This document shows, in pieces, positions 22,095 through 32,819 of a DNA stretch of 64,000 nt (positions are counted from its first letter, which is position 1; every line of letters starts with the position of its first letter). A model generated the notes under the pieces. It searched no databases. It saw only the letters and a list, made by a program, of their open reading frames with translations, and was not told the DNA's origin. The position numbers and the translations under genes were made by a program. This DNA is from Immersiella caudata (lineage: Eukaryota > Ascomycota > Sordariomycetes > Sordariales > Lasiosphaeriaceae): contig JAULSU010000001.1 in assembly GCA_030512335.1 (NCBI GenBank), positions 4,278,001 to 4,342,000 on the forward strand. Reading direction: 5' to 3'.

Positions 22095-24760
22095 ATGGTC
22101 ACAAAGGCACTCGACTCGGCCCTGGACGCCCAGGAGCTGGCCGGGGATCAGCGCGCCCTTCTCGACCTAATCGAAAAGCTGCAGTTTGCACAGCTCGACA
22201 ATGTCAAGCTGCCGCAAATCGTCGTGGTGGGCGATCAGTCGGCCGGGAAGAGCTCCGTACTCGAGGCCATAACTGGAACCCCTTTTCCCAGAGATGCTGG
22301 AGCCTGCACAAGATTCGCTACCGAGATTCGCCTCCGGAGATCAGCTCAATCTGGAATCACCGTCTCGATCATTCCCGACAAGAACAGGACCTTCAAGGAA
22401 CAGGAGAGGATGCGAGAGTTTGCCGGTCGCGTCGACGCGAACACTCCCTTTGACGTCATGATGAGAGCGGCTGTCGACCTCATCGCCCCGAAAAATATTC
22501 CTGGCCGCTTTGCCGCCCGCGACATCCTTGTAATCGAAAAACAAGGGCCTGATCTCCCCCTTTTGACGCTTGTCGACCTTCCCGGACTGTATGTGCGATT
22601 CCTGCTGTTTTTTGCCCCTTTAGTCTTTTTGCCCTGACGTCTCAGGAGGAAGAGGAGGAGTTATCTCCTCAGACCTCCTGAGACATGCAAGCATTGTCCA
22701 AAAATGGAAGTTAGTTACATGTGTTAACATCCACCATCAGGGTTAGAAACGCAAATAACGACCAGTCTCTCGACGACATCAAAACGATCGAGGCCCTCTC
22801 TGATCGGTACATGAAGAGCTCCCGCACTATCATTTTGGCAGTAGTTGGAGGCAACTCAGACTACGTTCAAGCGCCTATTCTGACCAAAGCCCGCCATTTC
22901 GACCCCAAGGGAACGAGAACCATTGGCGTTCTCACCAAGCCTGATCTCACCGAGTCGATTGGCCTAGAAGACAAATTCCTCGATCTCGTCAAGAACAAGG
23001 ACAAGCGGAACGAGTTTCGCCTTGGATGGTACGTTCTGCTGAATCCCGGTCCCCGGGAGCAGGGGCAGCCCTGGCCGTCCACTCAAGAGCGCCGCCGCGC
23101 CGAATCCGATTTCTTTTCGAGGGGCAAGTGGAGATCTCTCCCCGAGTCCAACTGCGGAGCGGGGGCCCTTATGCGACAGCTTAGCGTGCAACTCCAGGCT
23201 CATATCGGGAGACACATCGGCGTTTTACGCAAGCAGATCCAAAAAGCCTTGGACGACACTGATGCCGAACTCCAATCGCTCGGTGTTGGGAGGGACACCC
23301 CCCAAGAGATGCGTATCGACTTGGTCGAACTGTTCTCCGCATCCAAGGAGCTGGTCATTCCCGCCCTCTACGGCTTCTACAAGAATCCGCCCAAGAAGAA
23401 CTTCTTCCGCGTCACAGCCGATCCCCGGGGTACACCTGCACAGAACCTGCGAGCTCGCGCTACCGAGGAGAACGATCGATTCGCCCTCAAGGTTCGAGCG
23501 CATGGCCGCAAGTTCAACTTCTCAGCCACGGGCCCTCAGGGATCAGCCGACCCTTCTCAGCACAACAATCTGAAGCGAGACTTCGTCCGCCAAGAGGTAG
23601 AAGCGCTCCTGAGGCAAATTAGGGGCTCCGAATTTCCCATGGACCCCAAACCTAGAGCGGTATACATGCTGTTCCAACAATACTCCGAGTCCTGGCCTAA
23701 GCTTGCGCAAGAGCACAAGGACAATCTCGGCGTCGTGTGCAACGAGTTCCTCAGCGAGCTGATCGACTACGAGTGGCCGAAGCGGATGCGGGAGCCAATC
23801 CGGAGGGAATTCCTGGAACCACAGATGAAGGCATTGATGGAGAAGGCCCAGCGGGAGCTCGACTTGCTCACTCAGGATATGAACCTCGAGGTGCAGCCGT
23901 ACGACCCCGAATACGAAGAGCGACTGAGGAACTGGCAGATTAGCGCATCCAAAGAGGGCGCCCATTTCACAGAAGCTGAGGAGGTTCTCGAGAAGATGCT
24001 TATCTACTACGAGCTTTCTGCGAAGGGCTTCATCAGAAACGTCATCACACAAGTCGTAGAGCGTCATTTGCTCCAGGGCATGTACGGCATCTTCAACTCG
24101 GTGGGAGTCCTCGGCATGAACGACGGGACCATCGAGGCAATTGCTGCCGAGAATAAGGATACCAGGGATAGGAGGCAGACTCTGAAGGTCCAGAAGAAGG
24201 CAATCGAGGAAGCCAGGGACATTTGCTCCAGCCTTGCCATGCGCAAGGAGCTCAGACAGTTTGCCGAGGAGCCCGAGGTCCTCACGGATGAGGATTCTGA
24301 CAAGGAACCAGCATTTAGCTCGCCTTCGAGACCGTCTAGGCGTGTGTCGCGCCGCCCGGAGCCAGCGCAGACCGCAGACATGGGGGTGGACAACTCCAGC
24401 TACTCCGGCACAGTCCGATTCAGCACCAACGAGCCCATGACGAAGGCCGAAAGGCCTCCCATCCCGAACAGTACCGTTGACGATGGATACGGCTCGTCGC
24501 GGGCTCCCCAGCAGGCTCCGCCGCCCCCACCCCGGCCCGACAAGGTTCGGTCTGACGACAGGAACTACGGCGAAGCTCAACCATACGCCGTACCTCAACG
24601 CTCGCCTTCGCGACAGAGTCAGGATTACTACTACACCAATTCGCATGGCAGTAACAACCCTTATGTTCCTGCCGAGCCGCGCACTCCCGCTTCGGCAGGG
24701 CTAGATCCAGAGCATGCCCGACGGCAAGCTTCCCAGAGGAAGGCGTCCGGCCGAGCGTAG
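22095..24760 (+). CDS. Dynamin-like GTPase (Mx/dynamin family)
   Basis: Exons are 22095-22588 and 22741-24760, giving 837 aa. GTPase motifs: G1 GDQSAGKS at 46-53, the G2 Thr in ACTRFATEI, G3 DLPG at 161-164 and G4 TKPD at 230-233. A dynamin middle/stalk region follows. The GTPase effector domain is recognisable at LEKMLIYYELSAKGFIRNVI through ICSSLAMRKELRQFAEE. The last 150 residues are a Pro/Ser-rich disordered tail. There is no PH domain, so this is one of the Mx-like fungal dynamins rather than Vps1 or Dnm1. The GTPase probably drives a membrane-remodelling step, but its organelle is unknown. The single intron splits the codon for Leu165, just after the G3 motif, and is an introner-like element shared with the HAK gene. 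Loss of that intron restores DLPGLVRN exactly. Confidence 0.92.
22589..22740 (+). mobile_element. Introner-like element (only intron of the dynamin-like gene)
   Basis: A 152-bp intron homologous to HAK intron 1 (8054-8194). Matching blocks are the donor-proximal 18 bp, cccctttagtc onward (22615-22635), gtctcaggagg (22639-22649), the block around 22661-22689 ending in catgcaa, and aatggaagtt (22703-22712). The stem arms ctcaggagg (22641-22649) and cctcctgag (22674-22682) are identical to the other copy. It differs by an 11-bp longer stretch (aagaggaggag) inside the arms and by its last 25 bp. It is inserted in phase 2, whereas the HAK copy is phase 1. Confidence 0.85.
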
Positions 24761-25411
24761 TTGATGCGCTGGCTTAGATCTCTTTTGTTCGCCTATGGGT
24801 CTCTGGGATGGATTCGGAGCGACTTGTCATTTGTCTTGAACCAACAGCGTGTTATTCGCGGGGCAACAGTTTGGGTTGCGCTCTTCCATAGGAGATTTTT
24901 ATTTTCCAATTCATGACATTTTCTCAGAGATCTTCCCGCCAAATGTTCCCTGTTAGCCCCTGGGCTGACAGCCTCCGAGATGTCTCGACCGTTGGCCACC
25001 CACCTATCTGCTATCTACCTATGGATCCGATCAGTAAATTTCTTCATCGATGTCAGCAGGCAGGTGTGCAGCTCTCATCCTATGCCGTTGTTGCAAATGA
25101 CTGACAACCCTTTCCAACCCGGTGTCTTAGCGTCCTAGCCTACCTAACTTACTCACACTCGCAGAAAGCTTTTCCGTCAATCGACGAGGCCAGCTCACCA
25201 AGAACACCGTGAAGACCTCGACGATCCTGTGTGGTTGGGCAGTCGACAAATACTCAGGTCCATCATCAGCATCTCATCTGTCTCGGCGTCGGGTTGTTTG
25301 TCACAGAGTCGCTGCTACCAAAACCAGATATGTTGCCAACGTTTTACCTGTCGAACTGCACCATACTACTTGTCTCCTCAGCTTACATCCCGCGATTATC
25401 TGCGTTTCTTT
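24761..25411. other. Intergenic region, no gene seen
   Basis: 3' end of the dynamin-like gene and 5' leader of the small I9-like gene. Possible leader intron ending at ctcacactcgcag near 25165; not supported by any protein. Confidence 0.4.
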
Positions 25412-25963
25412 ATGACTGTCGCCATTCCTTCTTGAAACATCTCGCCGATCTTCCGGCTGATCTTGCCCAAGACGCCGGTTCCGATATTGTCGATACTACC
25501 GGCAATCGCCATAGTCACTTCGCTGTCTGAAGCGAAGCTGTGGAAGCCTGAAAGCTACGTTCGATACAGCTCAAGGCCGATACCCAACCTCTTCATCATA
25601 CAGTATCACGACGGAACCGACGCCATTGTCCGCCTCGAACACGAAATGCTGACACACAAGTACGCCCGCTCTTTTGGAAGCCATCAAGGCGTCGTGAAGA
25701 GCTTCCAGATCGGCGGCTTCAGTGCCTATCTTGGAGAGCTGCAACCTGACCACATCGAAGAACTGCGAGGATCTCCCCTCGTAAGGCTCCCTCCTTTTTA
25801 AGAAGCTGCCGTGAGCCGGTAGCTAAAGATACACAGGGACTCCGAGAGAGTGATGCACTATACGATTGTGAACCGGTCTACTCAAGGGATGGTGAAGGAT
25901 CAGAAGGGCAGTCCGAATCGGATTGCGTTCAATCTGAATAGGGTTGAGTTGGACTTCAGTTGA
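25412..25963 (+). CDS. Small protein with inhibitor I9 (subtilisin propeptide) domain
   Basis: Best model: exons 25412-25417, 25472-25780 and 25829-25963, giving about 149 aa. The body is I9-like: IPNLFIIQYHDGTDAI, HQGVVKSFQIGGFSAYLGEL, then PDHIEELRGSPL. It is preceded by a hydrophobic stretch (VPILSILPAIAIVTSLSEA) that looks like a signal peptide. I9 domains fold as subtilisin propeptides; stand-alone ones inhibit serine proteases. No S8 catalytic domain follows; after a 48-bp intron the protein ends in about 45 residues I do not recognise. The first exon is only ATG ACT with a weak gtcgcc donor, chosen because there is no ATG in the main frame. The 5' end is therefore doubtful, and the gene could be a remnant of a protease gene. 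Confidence 0.5.
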
Positions 25964-26337
25964 GTAGATGACGGAGTGCGAGTGGTTTCTGGGTTTGTGT
26001 TTCTGGCTGTTTTGGCCTTGACGGAGATTTACGATAGTCTTGGTGGTTCAAGTTTATGCTTTGTGTTTGGAGGCTGCGTTGCGTTCAGGGGTCGGTTGGC
26101 GGAGCATCACAGATACGTACCTCGACGCACTACGCGTACCCACTGTATTAGGTTGACAAGTGTGAGAGTAACGTCTATTCGTTTCCCGTCACGTTCCAAG
26201 TGAGCGGTGATTGTCATATCCATCGTCCGTCTAAAGCTGAGCAGAGTCATAACCTCGTAACCTTGAAGCGAAGCAGCTGAAGTTCCAGCCCGTCCCTTTC
26301 CCCCTTACCCCTTACCCCTTTGCCGTCCAGCCGTCCC
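25964..26337. other. Convergent intergenic region
   Basis: Between the I9-like gene and the dehydrogenase on the opposite strand. No gene seen. Confidence 0.5.
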
Positions 26338-27396
26338 TCAGATGCGCACAGGCAACGATCCCCGCCTCTGAAGCGAGGTATGCTTTTCGTGTACCAATGA
26401 GTTCTTGCAAGGGATTTTGTTCTCGTAGTCCTCGTAATTTCTTCTCGTGCACTCGGCAATCTCGGTCAAGGCCTCCTCGGTGAAGAACGCCTGGTGGCCG
26501 CAAATGATGACATTGGGGAACGTCATCAACCGCATCAGCTCATCGTCCTGGATGATGTCTCCGCTGTGGTCCTGGTAAAACAGGCCGCCCTCCTTCTCGT
26601 AAACATCGAGCGCCAGTCCGCCCAGGCGTCCGCTCTTGAGCGCAGCGATGACGCTCTTGGTCTGTATCAAGCCGCCGCGGGATGTGTTGACCAGGATAGC
26701 ACCTGGCTTCATCATTGCGAGGGTGTCGTCATTGATGAAGTGGCGAGTCGACTCCACAAGGGGACAATGCAGCGAGACGAAGTCGCATTGGGGCAGGAGC
26801 TCTCCGAGGGAGCCGACGTACTCGCCGAACTCGCTGAACTCCTTGGCCCGGAAGGGGTCGTAGGCAAGGAGGCGGCAGCCGTAGCCGCGCAGGATTCGGG
26901 CGAGAGCGAGACCGATCTTGCCGACGCCGAGGATACCGACAGTCTTGCCGTGAAGGTTGCGGCCGAGGAGGCCGTCCAGGTTGAAGTTGCCCTCACGGAC
27001 ACGGTTGTAGGCTCGGTGGGTGCGGCGGTTCAACGTTTGCAAGAGAGCGACGGCGAACTCGGCGACGGCTTCGGGCGAGTATGCAGGCACGCTGGCCACG
27101 AACATGCCGAGTTCTTCGGCAATTGGAAGGTCGACGTTGTTATAGCCGGCGCAGCGGAGGAGAACGGCGCGGACGCCATTGGCGTGGAGACCTTGGAGGA
27201 CTTCGGCAGAGAGGACATCGTTGACGAAGACGCACACGGCTTGAGCGCCCTGCGCGAGGGGCACCGTTTCGGGGCCTAGGGCGAAGTCGTGGAAGACAAG
27301 CTCGGCCGAGGACGTCTTTCCATTGTGTTCTCTGTTGAAGACCTGCGAGAGGAATTTTTGGTCGTAGGGCTTCGCGCTGAACACGGCAATCTTCAT
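26338..27396 (-). CDS. D-lactate dehydrogenase-type 2-hydroxyacid dehydrogenase
   Basis: Intronless, 352 aa. NAD-binding Rossmann motif GVGKIG at 157-162 (within GILGVGKIGLALARIL). Acidic residue for NAD at Asp180 in LLAYDPF. Catalytic residues by family alignment: Arg240 in NTSRGG, Glu269 in DVYEKEG and His301 in CGHQAFFTEEAL. The overall pattern, including SVPAYSPEAVAEFAVALLQ and QDHSGDIIQDDELMRL, matches bacterial LdhA-like D-lactate dehydrogenases and their fungal homologues. It likely reduces pyruvate (or a related 2-oxo acid) to the D-hydroxy acid with NADH in the cytosol. No targeting signal is visible. A bacterial origin is sometimes proposed for such fungal genes; codon use here resembles its neighbours, so there is no sign of recent transfer. 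Confidence 0.93.
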   Translation of the reverse strand: MKIAVFSAKPYDQKFLSQVFNREHNGKTSSAELVFHDFALGPETVPLAQGAQAVCVFVNDVLSAEVLQGLHANGVRAVLLRCAGYNNVDLPIAEELGMFVASVPAYSPEAVAEFAVALLQTLNRRTHRAYNRVREGNFNLDGLLGRNLHGKTVGILGVGKIGLALARILRGYGCRLLAYDPFRAKEFSEFGEYVGSLGELLPQCDFVSLHCPLVESTRHFINDDTLAMMKPGAILVNTSRGGLIQTKSVIAALKSGRLGGLALDVYEKEGGLFYQDHSGDIIQDDELMRLMTFPNVIICGHQAFFTEEALTEIAECTRRNYEDYENKIPCKNSLVHEKHTSLQRRGSLPVRI

Positions 27397-28810
27397 CGTG
27401 GGCGGTCGGGTAACAGGGCGCGCGGGGTAGGTACTGTCTGCTGTTTATGCCCGTTGCGTTTCGTCGAATGGTTGAACAAAAGAGGAGTGTTTCTAGGTAT
27501 CTAGCAAAGAACGCAGCATTTCAAGGCAAATCTCATCTAAAAACAAATGAAGCAAAAGGAGTCACCGTCACGGCAGTCGCGGACCGACCGCCAGCATCGC
27601 TTCGTCCCGCCGAGCCTCCGAGCCCCTCCCTTTCGTATTCTCGTTGCGGATGCACCCATCCCTTGTTCTCTTGCCAAGACCTCGGCGATAGCGGGGTTAT
27701 CTGCCAAGAACACCCCTTGTCCACGAACGTCATCGCAGGACGAAGACTCGAGAGAACGTTGGTGACGACTGGAAAACGCCGGCGTGTGATTGTGTAAGTC
27801 AGGTCTCCACAAAATGATATTCTGGGTCACAATTCCAATGTAATTTTAAGCTTAACTTCCATGGGACTGTACCTGACCCGTCTCCCCTCTTTGTCCCGTC
27901 CCCAATAGTTCACATGGTGCGCCCTTCTTTTCAGGGCGCTGACTGCTCGCTAACCGACCCCCACGCCCGCCCAATTTCCCCCACTCGATCGCCGCCATGC
28001 CGCATTCGACGAGACGCAATCTGCGTGGGAGAGGTGGGGATCCCCTCATGACCAGCCCCTGAAAGCGTGGCTCCCTTGCATGCAGCGACCGTTGGACGCG
28101 GGCAGCAAGCAGCGGACAGCGTACCCGACATGCTGATAGCGTAAGCAAGTAGCAAAAAGGCAATTAAACGGAGCCACAGCGAGCCAACTCCGGTCGAAGA
28201 TCCGGATAGAACGGACTCGTATTGTGCGGTTTGCTGGGGTTGGAACTCTGGGCGAAACGTTACCGCAGCTAGAGCTGAAGATCAGGTACCGAAGAGCCTG
28301 GGTGGCACGACTGCCAATCTCTGCTTTGAGTTAATCGAGTCTTAAGTTGTCTTGGACGGGCTTGAAGGACACCCACTAGCAGTGTCTCGCGTAGGCCTGT
28401 TGGGGGCTTTGTAGATGCCTCATCACCCCTTTGAAAAGGGCTGAGAAAACACTGGTACGGCATGGAAGTCATTCGCGAGACGCCCATTATCACATACGAC
28501 GATGGGCATGGGGAGGTAAACTCATGTATTGAATTCTTCCGGGCGATGCCTTTGGTCCCAGCAGATAAACGCCTTTGATTTCAAAGTTTACACGCCCTCA
28601 GATCCTCCCAAATGCATCCCAAACCCTAATCAACGCCCTATCCGTGACGCCGTGATGCCCCAAAGAAATTCCATGATACATGGTCGTCGTGGTAATACAG
28701 CGTTTTGCAATGGTCATAACGCATGTGCGGCTTTGTACCCTGCGTCGTCATGTTAGTGGCGATGTCTCTTTTACTCGGGTGCAACGTCTTAGAAACGCAC
28801 CTCCACTGCC
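27397..28810. other. Intergenic region, no gene seen
   Basis: Frames at 27447-27830 and 27852-28163 are open on both strands and look like GC-driven noise. Should hold the dehydrogenase promoter and the 3' end of the small basic protein gene. Confidence 0.5.
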
Positions 28811-29098
28811 TTAGTACGCGTGGTTCATACACAGCGAGCACAAGTCGCCCGGAGCGTGGACGGCGGAACCGCAATAGCACGACCGGCATCCGCAAAAGTA
28901 GCGGGGCTCAGGGGTCGACTCCCTGGCCGTGGTCTGGTTACCGGTGCCGGTGTAGGATCCGGCTGTGTCGCCAGCGCCGGTTCTAGCTGCCTTCTCGGTG
29001 CCACCCGAGCTTGCCGTCTTGGCCTTGGAGGACCGGGCGGAGACGGACTTCTTGGCCGAGCGCGAGGTGGCCGGCTTCTTCTCGGCCTTGGAAGTCAT
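28811..29098 (-). CDS. Small basic protein with cysteine-rich C-terminus, unknown function
   Basis: Intronless, 95 aa, starting at ATG 29098. The N-terminal 65 residues are Lys/Ser/Ala/Thr-rich and basic (MTSKAEKKPATSRSAKKSVS), resembling disordered histone-tail-like sequence. The C-terminus has six cysteines in a FCGCxxCYC and CxxC arrangement (YFCGCRSCYCGSAVHAP, DLCSLCMNHAY), which could bind zinc or form disulfides. Codon choice is strongly biased to C/G-ending codons throughout, the best evidence that this short frame is real and well expressed. An in-frame upstream extension exists but begins without an ATG. No signal peptide, so secretion is unlikely. I do not recognise a named family. 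Confidence 0.7.
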   Translation of the reverse strand: MTSKAEKKPATSRSAKKSVSARSSKAKTASSGGTEKAARTGAGDTAGSYTGTGNQTTARESTPEPRYFCGCRSCYCGSAVHAPGDLCSLCMNHAY

Positions 29099-32000
29099 CG
29101 TGGATGCTCGTTTGCTGCTTCTTTTTTTTTTCAAAGTTGGTAATTGTGGTGGCAGGGAGTGATGCGTGAAGTAGGGGTCGACTGAAGGCTTCTGCAGCGT
29201 GTCGAAGTCGTTGCAAGTATACTTTTGACCGAACTTTGACAATGGAGGTGGTACGGTGCGAGCGGGGGTGAAGGGTTGAATTTCAATCGTCGAAACGAGC
29301 CTGGGGGGATGCTTTTGAATTCCAGATGATACCTCTAGTAAGGCAGAGCTGGAAAAACCAAACCAAGGATGCCTGGTTATTATCTAGCTTGCTGCGGCTA
29401 CTTTCAGGACTCAGCGAGACGTGTCAGGCGAAAATGGAAGGCCAAGTGGGAGTTCGTCGTGGGGAGAATGTGCCAATGTGGTATCAGCCCTGGAGAGGAG
29501 AACGTGCGCAGACCGAGCTCTGGTACCGATCAATGGATCGCTGGATGCATAAAAAGCACGGGAGACATGGGGTGCTCAGACGGCTGCCGGGGTGGAGCGA
29601 CAACTGACGTATTGTCGAGACCCAACACAGCTTTTTTGTCTTTTCTCTTCCGAAAAAGGCAGGGGCGAAGCAGCGCCGAGCGGTGAGCACTGCACCTGCC
29701 GCTGCGTGCCCGGTCTAGGAGGCGGCCAGGTGTGGTGAGCAGCTCTACTGGCAGGCAGATCGTTGATGACTCACCGAGGAACCTGGAACCCGGGGTACCC
29801 AGCACGGCATTGCACATTTCCTGATGCTGATTCTGCCCCCTCTGAGCTCACCTCATTTCATTGATTCATCTCGTTTCGGCCCAACCCATCAGTCGCTGCC
29901 AGCGAAGCTCCCCGCGGGCCAACAGCCAACATGACATGACACGCCCGACACCACACAGCCCAGCAAGCAGCACAAAACAAAAAACCACATAAAACCGAAA
30001 TTGGAGATGAGTACCGCAACCCAACACAGCCCTCAAAAACGGGGATCCGGGACCAAATCGCTGAACTAGACGGTTCCATATGCATCATGTATGGCTGCAC
30101 TGCACGCCAAGCGCGCAGGCTGCGCACGAGAAAGACACCCTTTTTCGGTGAGTGAGGTGCAATGTCTGTGCTGCAACTTACATGATACCACCCATCCAGC
30201 CATCCCTGAAGCGATCCCCAAGTTCAAGATTGCAATTACACGACGCTCAATAATTCGAGACCGACCGGGCCAGCTGACACCAGTTTTTTTTTCTCTATCA
30301 AAGCACACCATTAGGGCAATCAATAAATATTTGACTGCATTGGAGCCCTGTCACCAAACCACCTCCGGCTGCATGTCGTGGCAGTTGGCATCGAATCAGA
30401 AAAGGGGGTGTCTCACTTCCCCAGACTTCCCCCAAAGCTACACCCTCCCGGCCTCGAGCCTGAGATCTGCATCCTTGGGGACGACCCTGACGGGTGGGTA
30501 GATATCGAAATCCCATTGTCCCCAGCTGATATATCTAATACCTGTTTGCCGAAGCTCCGAAGCCACTCTGCGGTCCCGGTCCCCCCTCCGCCGCTGAGGC
30601 CAAGCCCCCTGGGCAGTCATTGATTCATGTCTCGAGTGCTGTTGTCCGCGCCACCGTTACACAGCGGCAAGCACGCACAGAGACACACCCGCGATACGGC
30701 GCAGCATCACGCAGCGCCAGACTGCCTAGGCCGTACAATACAGCACAATGCGACCCTGCCACAACGCATCGTTGCCCCGTCACTAAGGGGAAAGGCCATC
30801 ATCGCATCATCACGGCAGCCTTTTCCAGTCCCCCTTCCTCCCCGCCCCTGCACTTCCGCACTTCCGCACCTGTGTGTGTGTGGCCACTGCATGTGCACTT
30901 CCATCGACATTCGACCCTGGTGCGAAGTCACACAGCGCCACCTCAAATTCCAGACTTTTTTCCGTCCCTGTCAACCGTCCTCTATGCCCCTCTCAGCGAA
31001 GAGACACTGGTCGGAGCTCATACTCAGGGCGACCAGCCACTTTTGAGTTATATTGCCGAGCTTGCCTGCCAGAGCCCTACTCCGAATGAGTGTCCTGTGG
31101 CGTGGGGTTGGTAAATGAAGGCTGCGGCGGGAATAAATCAGCATTTCTCCCAGGTGGTGACACTGACACCACCCTCCCACAAGCTCGCTGCAGGGACCGT
31201 CAAACGACCTGGGTGGCCTACCTTGACATTTCATCGCCCTCTCCCCTCCTTGGTGTGCCCCTTCGCCCTTCTCTCGCACCATGTCCTGACTGGCCATACG
31301 CAACATGACCTGTATAACCTCCCCTCACTGTGGCATCTGACGTGCGCGCGCGCGCATGCTGGCCATGTCGTGTTATTGTGTATGGGCCGCAGTACCACCT
31401 GTCATCCGAGACGAAACTCGCCTTTCACATTCTGTCCCTCCGGCCCGCCCTGAACCCGGCGTGTTTCTGCTATTTCCCCCCACTTTGATTTCTCATCCAC
31501 GATACGGATGCGCCCTTTCCCAGGTCATACACACACTGGCCCGACCGTAATATCCGAGTGCTGAGGGCGAGGGTCCAGGGTCGAAAAGTCCCAGTGGTAC
31601 CTCTCAGTGCCAGCCAAAGTGTCGGTTCAGTTCAAGTGACGCTGTCTGTCAGAAGGTGCCCAGCATGGGAGTTTATACCGTGCCGATGAAAGGGCTACTA
31701 GTCCATCCAAAAGCCCCTCAACAAAACAGTACCCCTTGCCAGCAGACGCCTGGTAGCAGCTACCCTTTTTCGGCCACACCAACTGCGGGCGTGTGAGTGG
31801 ATGAAATGCGCGGGGAGCGGAGGGCGGCGGACACGCGCACGAGTGTTTCTGCTCCTCCCGCTGCAGTGCCGAGACAATGTTCGCCTACCTTACCTATCCG
31901 CCTACCCCATGTCAGTGCTGGGGGTTTTGACGATCTTTAGGGAGGTTGGTATGGTGGCATACAATTTCGTCATCACTTCAATATGCTTTATAGATTCAGG

Positions 32001-32819
32001 CTAGCTCATCCAGCCTTTCGGGGGTCGGACAATGCCTCCAATCTTTCTTTCATGTCAAACTTTTGTCAGCGCCTGTGGAAGAAAGGAGTTCCATGAGATT
32101 CTGAAGAAACAGGAAGGCATTGAAATTTTCACATCCAGCTCAGCCCCAGGGTATCCTGACCGCGCACTGGGCTGAAAGCAATGCTCTTGTTCATCATTCT
32201 AGAACTTGCTCATTATACATACTCAGCAGGACTTCCGCGGAGAAAAGAAATCAGCACCTCGGACACACCCTCAGCTTTGCTCCACTTCACTGTTAGGTAG
32301 ACTTCCACAATCCTCCATCACGAATCAAACTCATCATTCTGCACAAAGGTCGGAAAAAGAGAGGCTCGTAACCAAGAAACTGCAATTGTTGAATGAGGTA
32401 TCCAGGCGAATGGTGCCATATACTCTAAAGATATTTGAGACGCTTCCGCCTGACTTGGCCCTGCGCCTTCCTGCCTGCCCTCCGTCTCCACCCAGAAACC
32501 GAGATAATCGCGCTAGATAAAGTGACGTCTTATATACGCATAGTATCAGTATCCCAACGAAGACGACCCTTCATCAGAGATGCCGTCCTGACCGGTTCCC
32601 CATCCCGCCAGAAACGAGACCATATCAGACAAGTATGGAATCTTGCGTAGGTATCCCAAGCCAGTCGAGCGTGCTACTAGCCCTCGTGCCAGTGCTGAAC
32701 CCAAGTCGCTCCTTGCCTGCCCGACGACGCAGCTTTCAGGCTGTGCGGAATCCTTCTCAAAAGAGAGTCCAAAAACTTCCCATATACCCAAGCGTTCCTA
32801 CTAGGCCATAGAACCACGA
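29099..32819. other. Long gene-free region (3.7 kb)
   Basis: No convincing coding frame on either strand; the open frames overlap in several registers and lack bias. A GC dinucleotide run lies at 31344-31355. Parts are C-rich. It could hold 5' leaders, a long noncoding RNA or eroded sequence; nothing specific is visible. Confidence 0.5.

Noticed and set aside
23543..24646. 367-codon frame antisense to the dynamin-like gene
   Set aside because: Mirror of biased codons in the real gene; no protein resemblance.
26494..27279. 261-codon frame antisense to the D-lactate dehydrogenase gene
   Set aside because: Shadow frame; the dehydrogenase on the minus strand has every family motif.
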